Source: an uncultured Verrucomicrobiota bacterium
GTDB lineage: Bacteria; Verrucomicrobiota; Verrucomicrobiia; Opitutales; Opitutaceae
Assembly: GCA_903906135.1 (NCBI GenBank)
Contig: CAIVJE010000003.1
Location: 1 to 62,993, forward strand
Length of the DNA stretch: 62,993 nt
Reading direction: 5' to 3'
Within the stretch, counting starts at the first letter, position 1; every line of letters starts with the position of its first letter. A model generated the notes under the pieces. That model did no database searches, was not told the DNA's origin, and saw only the letters and a program-made list of their open reading frames with translations. A program made the translations under genes and the position numbers. Positions 38,449-46,571 of the stretch are shown one piece after another.

Positions 38449-38988
38449 ATGGCCTACGTTGTCGAACGCAAACCTCTCACCCTCGCTGAACGGCTTTATC
38501 TGCCGCAGATTTTCGCGGGCTTACGCATCACCTTAAAGCATTTGTTCGCGCCGAATGTGACGCTGCAGTACCCCGAGGAGCGCCCCGTTATTCCGCCCGG
38601 CTATCGGGGAGTCCCGACACTCGTGCGTGATCCTCAGGGGCGCGAGAAATGTGTTTCTTGCCAACTGTGTGAGTTTGTTTGTCCGCCAAAGGCGATTCGC
38701 ATCACGCCGGGGGCGGTGCCCGCGGATCAGCCGGACCGGTTGCATATTGAAAAAGCACCGCAAGCCTTCGAAATCGACATGCTGCGCTGCATCTATTGCG
38801 GCCTGTGCCAAGAAGTCTGCCCGGAGGAAGCGATCTTTTTGCAGAATCAATATTCCCTGAGCGGCTACACGCGCGCGGAAATGGTTAATGATAAAGCCCG
38901 ACTTTATGAGCTGGGTGGCACTTTGCCGGATCAACATTATAAATGGGACAAAAAGAAAATAGCGGCTGAGCACGGCAACACTCATTGA
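38449..38988 (+). CDS. nuoI: NADH-quinone oxidoreductase subunit I
   Basis: A 179-residue peripheral-arm subunit with two [4Fe-4S] clusters (N6a and N6b). The ligand sets are CVSCQLCEFVCPPKAI and CIYCGLCQEVCPEEAI, the second followed by a cluster-proximal NQYSLSGYTRAEM. It starts eight bases after nuoH. The stop overlaps a TTG that could be the start of nuoJ. Confidence 0.97.
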   Translation: MAYVVERKPLTLAERLYLPQIFAGLRITLKHLFAPNVTLQYPEERPVIPPGYRGVPTLVRDPQGREKCVSCQLCEFVCPPKAIRITPGAVPADQPDRLHIEKAPQAFEIDMLRCIYCGLCQEVCPEEAIFLQNQYSLSGYTRAEMVNDKARLYELGGTLPDQHYKWDKKKIAAEHGNTH

Positions 38989-38993
38989 TTCCG

Positions 38994-39500
38994 ATGGCTA
39001 ACCTCTTATTTTATTTCTTCGCTTCGCTTGCCCTCGTCAGCGCTGTGCTGGTCGTGGTGAGTAAAAATCCCGTTAACGCGGCGCTCGGTTTGCTCTTAAG
39101 CCTCGTCGGTGTCGCCGGTTTGTTTGTGCTCCTGAATGCAGCCCTCTTGGCGTTCGTACTGCTCTTGGTCTATGCTGGTGCCGTCGTCGCCCTTTTTCTT
39201 TTCATTATCATGTTGCTGGATACGCGGCCGGAACAGCAAAAGCCATTTCAACGCATGACGTTAATCGCGGCCACTCTCGGTGGGGCCCTGCTCGTCGTTG
39301 GCGTGCTTTCGTTGAATCAGCGCGCGGTCTTGACGGTGGGGGGCGCGCCCGGGACGGGGCCCACTTTAAAGCATTATGCAGAGCAACTCTTCACCACCTA
39401 TCTTCTGCCGGTGCAACTCGTGGGTTTTCTACTCCTGATTGCGATGCTCGGCGTGATCGTATTAAGTAAAAAATCCGACCAAGCGGAGGAGGGGTCATGA
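38994..39500 (+). CDS. nuoJ: NADH-quinone oxidoreductase subunit J
   Basis: A 168-residue membrane subunit with five helices. [19 protein letters not shown] and [18 protein letters not shown] (the pi-bulge helix TM3) are characteristic. The ATG at 38994 is chosen; a TTG at 38985 overlapping the nuoI stop is the alternative and would add three residues. The C-terminus overlaps nuoK by ATGA. Confidence 0.93.
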   Translation: MANLLFYFFASLALVSAVLVVVSKNPVNAALGLLLSLVGVAGLFVLLNAALLAFVLLLVYAGAVVALFLFIIMLLDTRPEQQKPFQRMTLIAATLGGALLVVGVLSLNQRAVLTVGGAPGTGPTLKHYAEQLFTTYLLPVQLVGFLLLIAMLGVIVLSKKSDQAEEGS

Positions 39501-39802
39501 TCGTAGATCTACCGCATTATTTATTATTGAGCGCGGTGCTTTTTGTCCTCGGTTTTTTCGGGGTGCTGTTGCGCAAGAATACGTTGGTGATTTATATGTG
39601 TCTGGAGCTGATGCTCATTGCCGCAACGATCGCCTTGGCCGCCTTCTCGCACTTCAACGATACGCTCGACGGCAACGTTTTTGTTTTTTTCATCCTCACG
39701 ATTGCCGCCGCGGAGGTTGCGGTTGGGCTAGCTATCATTGTCGCCCTCTTCCGGAAGCGGGGCACCGTGCAGGTGGAGGCCCTCAACCATTTGCGGCACT
39801 GA
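39497..39802 (+). CDS. nuoK: NADH-quinone oxidoreductase subunit K
   Basis: A 101-residue, three-helix subunit related to MrpC. The two buried glutamates important for proton transfer are visible in [13 protein letters not shown] and in [12 protein letters not shown]. Length equals that of E. coli NuoK (100). Its ATG overlaps the nuoJ stop. Confidence 0.97.
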   Translation: MIVDLPHYLLLSAVLFVLGFFGVLLRKNTLVIYMCLELMLIAATIALAAFSHFNDTLDGNVFVFFILTIAAAEVAVGLAIIVALFRKRGTVQVEALNHLRH

Positions 39803-39803
39803 T

Positions 39804-41675
39804 ATGAATCCCGTTCACACGACTCTGCTTATTCTGCTGTTGCCGCTTTTTTCGGCGGCCGTGATTGCGTTGGGCTTGCGGCGGCAAGGGGCCTGGGCGG
39901 CGGGGCTCTCTACGGCGGTCGCTGGCGCCATTGCGATATTGTCATGGCAGCTTATTTTCAGCGGGCAGCGTAACTTCCCGGCGGCCTGGGAGTGGTTACG
40001 CCTGGGCGATTTTGTGGTCTCCCTCGGTTTTAAATTTGATGACCTCGCCGCACTGATGCTCTTCGTGGTTAGCTTCGTTGGTTTCCTGATTCATATTTTT
40101 TCGCTAGGCTACATGCGCGCTGATGCGGCGCGGGCTCGGTTCTTTGGTGGTTTGTCTATCTTTATGTTTTCGATGCTCGGCATCGTTCTGGCTGATAATT
40201 TGTTCATGATTTTTATTTTTTGGGAACTGGTGGGCTTCAGTTCCTATTTGCTCATCGGACACTGGCACGAGCGGACCGCGGCGGCGGAGGCGGCTAAAAA
40301 GGCCTTTATCGTTAATCGGGTGGGCGACTTCGGCTTCCTGCTCGGTATCATCATGTGCTACTGGAGCAACGGCACGGTGAATCTCACTGCGCTCGCGGCG
40401 CAACACGTGCCGAGTACGCTGATCGCTTTGCTGCTGTTCTGTGGCGCCGCGGGCAAATCGGCCCAGTTGCCGCTGCAGGTTTGGCTGCCGGACGCGATGG
40501 AAGGTCCCACGCCGGTGTCGGCGCTGATTCATGCGGCCACCATGGTGGCCGCCGGCATTTATCTGCTCTGTCGGATCAATGTCCTCATGGTCCCTGATGC
40601 CCTCACCGTCATCATGTGGATCGGCACCCTCACGGCGTTGTATGCAGCGCTTTGTGCCGTCGTGCAGCGTGACATCAAGAAGGTCCTCGCTTACTCAACG
40701 CTTTCGCAGCTCGGCTACATGGTCGCCGCTTTTGGGTTAGGCTCGCTTACGCTCCGGCATGAAATGGGTGGCGTCGTTCATGAAATGGTCATCGCCACCG
40801 GCGTGGGCGCCGCGATGTTCCATCTGACGACGCATGCTTTTTTTAAGGCCCTACTTTTCTTGGGTTCGGGCTCGGTGATTCACGGCTGTCATCATGAGCA
40901 GGATATTTTTAAAATGGGCGGGCTGCGCGCCAAGATGCCGCTTACGTTCATCACCTTTACGCTCGGGGTTCTGGCGATTATCGGGATGCCCGGACTGGCC
41001 GGATTTTTCTCCAAAGATGCTATTCTCTATTTAGCGCTGGAGAAAAATACGGCGGTCTTCGCGGTCTTAGTTTTCACGGCGGTGCTGACGTCGTTCTATA
41101 TGATTCGCCTGTGGAAATTAACCTTCTGGGGCGCCGCTCGCTCAGATCACGCGGCGCAAGCGCATGAGAGTGGTTTCACGATGACGTTACCCCTGGTGGT
41201 GCTCGCGGTCCTCTCGATCATCGGAGGCTATGCGGGATTTTTTAGTCGCTTGGCGGGAGCAGTCGCGGACCTCGTGCCTGAGGCCACCGGGGCCGCGCAT
41301 AGCACGATCTTGTTGGTCTCCCTCGGCGTTATGCTAGCGGGTGCCAGCGGGGCTTGGCTTTTCTATGCGTCAGCTGAAACCGATTCATTGGAGGGAAAAT
41401 TTCGCTTGGGCTTCCGCGGGCTCGCGGGGTTGCAGGAATCGTTCGACCGCCTTTATACATACTACGTGGCGAAGGTGCAGCAGCGTTTGGCTATGTTGCT
41501 GAATTTTATAGAGCAAATATTTTTAGCCGGACTGCTGATCCGCGGATTTGGGGGCGTCGTTACGCTGATCGGTTATGGCGCGCGGTCGCTCTACACCGGC
41601 AGCCTGCATGCCTATGTTTATTGGTTTTTATTGGGGGCCGCACTCCTTTGGGCCTTCGCCGTTGGTATTTTTTAA
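39804..41675 (+). CDS. nuoL: NADH-quinone oxidoreductase subunit L
   Basis: A 623-residue antiporter-like proton-pumping subunit with about 16 helices and the long lateral helix at the C-terminus. FWELVGFSSYLLIGHWHE contains the key glutamate, KSAQLPLQVWLPDAMEGPTP the helix-7 lysine, and LHAATMVAAG-type sequence (ALIHAATMVAAGIYLL) follows. The frame is open 22 codons upstream inside nuoK, but MNPVHTTLLILLLPLFSAA is the true N-terminus. It begins one base after the nuoK stop. Confidence 0.96.
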   Translation: MNPVHTTLLILLLPLFSAAVIALGLRRQGAWAAGLSTAVAGAIAILSWQLIFSGQRNFPAAWEWLRLGDFVVSLGFKFDDLAALMLFVVSFVGFLIHIFSLGYMRADAARARFFGGLSIFMFSMLGIVLADNLFMIFIFWELVGFSSYLLIGHWHERTAAAEAAKKAFIVNRVGDFGFLLGIIMCYWSNGTVNLTALAAQHVPSTLIALLLFCGAAGKSAQLPLQVWLPDAMEGPTPVSALIHAATMVAAGIYLLCRINVLMVPDALTVIMWIGTLTALYAALCAVVQRDIKKVLAYSTLSQLGYMVAAFGLGSLTLRHEMGGVVHEMVIATGVGAAMFHLTTHAFFKALLFLGSGSVIHGCHHEQDIFKMGGLRAKMPLTFITFTLGVLAIIGMPGLAGFFSKDAILYLALEKNTAVFAVLVFTAVLTSFYMIRLWKLTFWGAARSDHAAQAHESGFTMTLPLVVLAVLSIIGGYAGFFSRLAGAVADLVPEATGAAHSTILLVSLGVMLAGASGAWLFYASAETDSLEGKFRLGFRGLAGLQESFDRLYTYYVAKVQQRLAMLLNFIEQIFLAGLLIRGFGGVVTLIGYGARSLYTGSLHAYVYWFLLGAALLWAFAVGIF

Positions 41676-41678
41676 TCT

Positions 41679-43217
41679 GTGAACTCTCTGCACGCTCAAC
41701 TCCTTCAGCTGGCGATCGCGACTCCGTTGGTTGCTGCCCTCATCATTGCGGGTGGCTTGCCTAAGCGGTTCGCCGTTAAACTCGCTGGGGTCGCCTTTGT
41801 GGTCCCAGCCCTCATCGCCGCTTGGTTGTGGCAGCAGTTTCCCGCGGAGGGTGGGGCGACCTATCATTACCTGAGCAACATGGATACCGGCCTTGGCCGA
41901 TTCGGCATCACGCTCAAGCTCGGACTCAATGGCATTGCACTCCCCTTGTTTTTGTTGGCCGCCACGGTGGGCTTAGCGGCCGGTCTCTATGCGCTCCGTT
42001 CGGGGGCTGAGCGGCTCAAGCTCTACCTCATGCTGCTGTTGATCATGCAGGGCGGCTTACTCGGCGTTTTTGCTTCGGTAGATATTTTCTTTTTCTATTT
42101 CTTTCATGAATTGGCCCTGATTCCTACTTTCATCATGGTCGGGATTTGGGGTGGCCGGGATCGCAATTATGCGGCGATGAAGATGACGATTTATTTGACG
42201 GCCGGCGCATTGCTTTCACTGCTCGGTCTCATTGCTATTTATGTTAAGAGTGGGGCGCAGAGCTTCGATTTAATCGAGCTGAAGGCGGCCCTCGCACACC
42301 AGGGCCTCGCGCCCACCGCGCAGAAATATATTTTCGGTCTCCTCCTCTTTGGCTTCGGCACGCTGGTTTCGCTTTGGCCGCTGCACACTTGGGCGCCGCT
42401 GGGCTACGGGGCCGCGCCGAGTTCTGCCGCGATGTTGCATGCGGGGGTTTTGAAGAAGTTTGGCCTCTATGGGCTCATTCAGATTGCGCTGCCGTTACTC
42501 CCTGCGGGCGCACAAACATGGGCGTGGCAGTTAGCGCTGCTCGCGGGTATCGGCAATGTTTTGGTTATTGGTTTCATCACCCTTGCTCAGCGCGATCTGA
42601 AACAAATGTTGGGCTACAGTTCTGTAATGCACATGGGTTATTGCTTTCTCGGCATCAGTTGCCTTTCCGCGATCGGGACGGGCGGCGTGGTGCTTTTGAT
42701 GGTCGCTCATGGGTTGTCCGTGGCCTTGCTGTTTATGTTGGCCACGAGTGTGCATCATCGTACGCATACTTTTGATTTAGCGGAGATGGGTGGTTTGGCG
42801 CAAAAAACTCCCGTACTGGCGGCCTGCTTCGTCGCAGGAACGATGGCGAGCATTGGTCTGCCGGCTTTTGCTAATTTTTGGGGCGAGCTCGCGATTTTTG
42901 TCGCCCTCTGGAAATTCTCTCCCGGCCTCACGGCCGTGGCCGTAGCCGGCGTGGTGATTTCAGCGATCTATGGTCTCCGGGCCGTTGCGCGAATTTTCTT
43001 TGGCCCGCCTAGCGAACATCTGCAGCAGGTCATGGCGCAGCATCCGCCCGCTGACCTTGGCTGGGGCGAACGCTTACCCGCGCTCATCTTGCTCGCTGCT
43101 CTCCTCTGGTTGGGTTTTTACCCACAAGCTCTTTCTCGCTCGATCGATCAGGCTTTACCCGTGGGGTTGGCGAGCGTCTCCGCCGGTTCCGTAACCGTTT
43201 CTCCAGTGCAACCATGA
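41679..43217 (+). CDS. nuoM: NADH-quinone oxidoreductase subunit M
   Basis: A 512-residue antiporter-like subunit. FFYFFHELALIPTFIMVGIW has the essential glutamate of helix 5, and VSLWPLHTWAPLGYGAAPSS the conserved loop with SAAMLHAGVLKKFGLYGLIQ. The start is GTG at 41679, three bases after the nuoL stop. Length is about average for NuoM (E. coli 509). Confidence 0.96.
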   Translation: MNSLHAQLLQLAIATPLVAALIIAGGLPKRFAVKLAGVAFVVPALIAAWLWQQFPAEGGATYHYLSNMDTGLGRFGITLKLGLNGIALPLFLLAATVGLAAGLYALRSGAERLKLYLMLLLIMQGGLLGVFASVDIFFFYFFHELALIPTFIMVGIWGGRDRNYAAMKMTIYLTAGALLSLLGLIAIYVKSGAQSFDLIELKAALAHQGLAPTAQKYIFGLLLFGFGTLVSLWPLHTWAPLGYGAAPSSAAMLHAGVLKKFGLYGLIQIALPLLPAGAQTWAWQLALLAGIGNVLVIGFITLAQRDLKQMLGYSSVMHMGYCFLGISCLSAIGTGGVVLLMVAHGLSVALLFMLATSVHHRTHTFDLAEMGGLAQKTPVLAACFVAGTMASIGLPAFANFWGELAIFVALWKFSPGLTAVAVAGVVISAIYGLRAVARIFFGPPSEHLQQVMAQHPPADLGWGERLPALILLAALLWLGFYPQALSRSIDQALPVGLASVSAGSVTVSPVQP

Positions 43218-44731
43218 CAACCGATTATCTCAAAAGCGTCGCTGAGTCTAATCAGTGGTGGGCTCTCGGGCCGGAAATAATGCTGGCCTGCGCCGCTCTC
43301 GGGTTGCTGGTCATGGAGATTATTTTGCCGAAGAAGGATCATCGCTTTATTCCGTTCGTCGCGATTGTGGCTCAAGCGATGGTGCTATTGACGGTAATTT
43401 TAAATTTTCAAACCATCTGGCTCGGCGAAAATCTTTTTGGGGGCCTGATTAAGCTCAGCCCATGGGGGCAGGTTGCGCGGGTGTTCTTCCTCGTATCGTC
43501 CTTATTGGTCTCATTTTTGGGCACCATTTGTTTGCCGCGAACCAAACTGCCTCGCGTCGAATTTTACCACATTGTGATGGTGGTTACGGCGGCCATGATG
43601 CTGCTGGTTCACAGTAACCATTTCGTGATGTTTTTCGTCGCGCTCGAAACAGTGACGATTGGTTTTTATATTCTGGTGAGTTATTTCCGCGATAACGCGC
43701 TGACGTTGGAGGCCGGTTTAAAATATCTGGTGCTCGGAGCTTTGAGTTCGGCGATCATGCTTTTCGGCATCGTCTTGCTTTATGGCGCAGTGGGCAAAGT
43801 TAGCCTCAATGGCATCACGCACACGGGCTTCGAGTTTGAGGTTCTGCATGATTTTTTGCGACACCACCCTGATAATTTTCTGGCCATCGCCGGCGCGCTG
43901 CTGGTGGTCGGAGGCGTGGCGTTTAAGATCGGCGCTTTTCCCTTTCAGATTTGGATTCCTGATGTCTATCAAGGGGCGCCGACGCCGGTCACCGCCTTCT
44001 TGGCTGTTTCTTCCAAAGCGGCTGGCTTCGCGGTGCTTTTGACGCTCGTCAATCAGGTCTTCACCCCGCTCGCGGGTGTTTTAGTGCCGGTGCTTTCTCT
44101 GCTGGCTGCAGCCACAATAATTATGGGCAATCTGGCTGCGCTCACCCAGCGCAACACGAAACGACTCATGGGACTCTCGGGGATATCGCACGCCGGTTAT
44201 TTGCTCATTGGCGTGGTGGCTTCGTTTACGGTGCCGTGGGCCACGAGTGCCGTGTGGTTTTATCTGTGTACCTATTTGCTAGCCTCGATGGCTGTTTTTG
44301 GCGTCATGGCTTACCTGACCGGCCCAGATGATACCGATCAAACCTTGGATCACTATGAGCACTTAGCCAAGCAGCACCCGTTCTTAGGTGGCGTCTTAGC
44401 GGTGGGGGTTGGTTCGCTCGCGGGCATTCCTCCCTTGGCGGGCTTTATGGGGAAATTGCTGCTGTTTATCGTCGCCTTCCAAGCTGAACTCTACCCCTTG
44501 CTAGCGATTGCTATTGGGGGTGTGGTACTCTCGATCTACTATTATTTTGGTTGGATTAAGTCTGCCTATTTTGAAGCGTGGCGGCCGGCTGCAACCGCTC
44601 CGACCGCGGCTCCTCAATTCGCCATCACGATCCCTTCGCTTGGCGGGAAATTGATTTTAGGCTTACTGGCACTGGCGACCCTGCTGCTGGGCTGCTATCC
44701 CGGCCCGCTGAGTCACTGGCTGCCCTTTTAA
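43214..44731 (+). CDS. nuoN: NADH-quinone oxidoreductase subunit N
   Basis: A 505-residue antiporter-like subunit, the last complex I gene. MFFVALETVTIGFYILVSYF carries the conserved glutamate, and AFPFQIWIPDVYQGAPTPVT with FLAVSSKAAGFAVLL the lysine region. SGISHAGYLLIGV and GSLAGIPPLAGFMGKLLLF follow. The ATG overlaps the nuoM stop. No convincing terminator follows, so thyX 100 bases downstream may be co-transcribed or have its own promoter. Confidence 0.96.
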   Translation: MTTDYLKSVAESNQWWALGPEIMLACAALGLLVMEIILPKKDHRFIPFVAIVAQAMVLLTVILNFQTIWLGENLFGGLIKLSPWGQVARVFFLVSSLLVSFLGTICLPRTKLPRVEFYHIVMVVTAAMMLLVHSNHFVMFFVALETVTIGFYILVSYFRDNALTLEAGLKYLVLGALSSAIMLFGIVLLYGAVGKVSLNGITHTGFEFEVLHDFLRHHPDNFLAIAGALLVVGGVAFKIGAFPFQIWIPDVYQGAPTPVTAFLAVSSKAAGFAVLLTLVNQVFTPLAGVLVPVLSLLAAATIIMGNLAALTQRNTKRLMGLSGISHAGYLLIGVVASFTVPWATSAVWFYLCTYLLASMAVFGVMAYLTGPDDTDQTLDHYEHLAKQHPFLGGVLAVGVGSLAGIPPLAGFMGKLLLFIVAFQAELYPLLAIAIGGVVLSIYYYFGWIKSAYFEAWRPAATAPTAAPQFAITIPSLGGKLILGLLALATLLLGCYPGPLSHWLPF

Positions 44732-44831
44732 GTCTATCGGTCATCCGACCGAATCGTGAGGGCGGGTGGTCGCATAATAGTTCGCAGATTTTCTTCGCCT
44801 CCTCGGGTGAATATGTTTCGTCTTAGCCTGT

Positions 44832-46178
44832 ATGAAAGTCACCGGACTCGCCATTGTGCCACCCCCTGCGGCGGCTGATCTTCCCCGCGTAACCCCAGAG
44901 TTGCTGGCTTCCGTGCTGGCTCGCTATTCACGGAGCAACGAGGGCATCGGTAAGATTATGGAGAAGGTTGATCTCGCCAATCCGGACGCTTCGATTGATC
45001 GAATTTTAAAATTTGTTGATTATGGCCATGCTTCCATTGGCGGGCTGACGGGGGGGCTCGCCATTGCGCTCGACGACGTGTCGATGTGGCTCGCTTATAA
45101 GATATTTGAAATTGCCCAAATGGCGGACGGGCAAGAGTCGAGTACGCGTTACATTACGATGGAGGCCACGAATCTGCCGACCCCGGCGGAGCTGGGTATT
45201 CCCGCTGATCTAGCTCCGCGTTGGACCGCCTTGATGGCCCAATCTTTTGCGGCCTATCATGCCGAGTACGATCGGCTGGATCGGGCCGCGCTCGCTGACC
45301 CTAGTTTGGTGCGCTTGCCTCCCGACGCAAAACCAGCGGTCATCACTCGACTGCGAAAAAATTACGCGCTCGACCGGGCGCGTTATTTCATCCCGCTCGC
45401 CACGCGCACCAATCTCGGACTGGTGCAAAGTTCGCGGATGTGGGCGGCGACGGTGAAGCAGCTCGACTCTCTGCCGATGCCTGAGGCGCAAGCCGCGGCC
45501 CAGTTGATTCGGAATGAATTATTGAAATCATCGCCGCGCTTGATGCGTCACAGCGTCGCCGAGAAATCCTATCAAGCTCAAGCTGAGCAGGAATTAGCGG
45601 CGAGTTTGCAGCTCGGGTTGGCGCGCCTCTCGATTCAGCCGCTTGCCGATGAGGTGTGGGTGAAGGTTGATAACGACTCACCCCCTTGGTTGCGCGAGGA
45701 GCAAACCATGGCGGAAGCCTTACGGCATCGGACTAATCGTTATGGGTACCAAGGAAAGGCGACGCGGCGAATGCGCGTCAGTTTTGCCTGGAATAATATG
45801 GCGATCGCGGAGCTCCGTGATTTGAACCGCCACCGGACTGGTCATCGCTACACGCCACTGATCCAGGCGGGTTTTTATTTGCCGCCGGAAATTAAGCACG
45901 CGGCGCATCAGTCGTTGCTGGAGGAACAAGCCGCCTTGACCCGCGAGCTGATGACGCGGGGTTCAGCTGCCTACGTTTATTCGTTATTGCTGGGGGCGCA
46001 GACGCCCTTTGAACACAGCACGCAGGCGGATAAATTTATCTATGAGGCTGAGTTGCGGACCGGCATGGGGGCGCATTTTCGCTATGCGGAACATTTGAGC
46101 GCCGCGTTGCGCGAATTCTTGCGCGCCGTCCCGACGGCGCGAGATTGGGTGGTCGAGGGGACCGCTGAACCAGAATAA
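44832..46178 (+). CDS. thyX: Two-domain ThyX-like flavin-dependent thymidylate synthase
   Basis: 448 residues, about twice the length of ordinary ThyX (220-250). Both halves carry part of the ThyX signature RHRxxSxNExSxRY. In the first half only the second part is seen, in MADGQESSTRYITM (residues 97-110); in the second half only the first part, in LNRHRTGHRYTPLIQ (RHRT at 333-336). FVDYGHASIGG in the first half resembles the H-GHxS motif of ThyX. The simplest reading is a tandem duplication in which the two halves together build active sites. ThyX makes dTMP from dUMP with FAD and methylene-tetrahydrofolate. Long, divergent ThyX proteins are known to me from chlamydiae, also in the PVC group; that comparison is from memory. 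Activity is not proven by sequence. Confidence 0.75.
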   Translation: MKVTGLAIVPPPAAADLPRVTPELLASVLARYSRSNEGIGKIMEKVDLANPDASIDRILKFVDYGHASIGGLTGGLAIALDDVSMWLAYKIFEIAQMADGQESSTRYITMEATNLPTPAELGIPADLAPRWTALMAQSFAAYHAEYDRLDRAALADPSLVRLPPDAKPAVITRLRKNYALDRARYFIPLATRTNLGLVQSSRMWAATVKQLDSLPMPEAQAAAQLIRNELLKSSPRLMRHSVAEKSYQAQAEQELAASLQLGLARLSIQPLADEVWVKVDNDSPPWLREEQTMAEALRHRTNRYGYQGKATRRMRVSFAWNNMAIAELRDLNRHRTGHRYTPLIQAGFYLPPEIKHAAHQSLLEEQAALTRELMTRGSAAYVYSLLLGAQTPFEHSTQADKFIYEAELRTGMGAHFRYAEHLSAALREFLRAVPTARDWVVEGTAEPE

Positions 46179-46208
46179 AGGTCAGGGGTGGGTCGCTAGT
46201 TGGCGGAA

Positions 46209-46490
46209 TTATTTGGTGCGGCGCACGCGTTCTTTCTCTTCTTCGCGCTCTTCTTCCAGTCGCGCTTTCTCCCCCGCCGCTTGTTTGCGGATTTTATCCA
46301 CCTCGTCAAATTTTTGATCAGCTAAAGCGGCATTAAGCTGTTGCTGCAGGAATATTTCGCGCTCCGCGAGCTTGCCTTGATAGACGCGTTGAATCTCAGC
46401 CAGGCGCGCTTTTTTTTCTGCAGTGAGCGGGGGGGCGGTTGGTTCAGATTTAGCCAATCTTTCCATCGCGAGTTCGTAAGCACTTTTCAT
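46209..46490 (-). CDS. Small charged coiled-coil protein
   Basis: A 93-residue, soluble, highly charged helical protein. It begins MKSAYELAMERLAKSEP, then LTAEKKARLAEIQRVYQGKL and an end rich in Glu, Arg and Lys (EEEREEEKERVRR). No signal peptide, membrane segment or cysteine is present. Codon use and length look like a real conserved gene, and I recall similar small proteins in planctomycetes and verrucomicrobia, without a known role. It stands alone between thyX and comEC. Confidence 0.7.
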   Translation of the reverse strand: MKSAYELAMERLAKSEPTAPPLTAEKKARLAEIQRVYQGKLAEREIFLQQQLNAALADQKFDEVDKIRKQAAGEKARLEEEREEEKERVRRTK

Positions 46491-46571
46491 GCAGCCATCG
46501 TTACCATGAAAAATGAGAAATACACCGAAAATATAAGGTAACTCGGCCGACTAACCCTGAGACGAAAGCGC

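Noticed and set aside
44737-44752. Hairpin TCGGTC-ATCC-GACCGA after nuoN as a terminator
   Set aside because: The stem is only six bp and no T-run follows on either strand.
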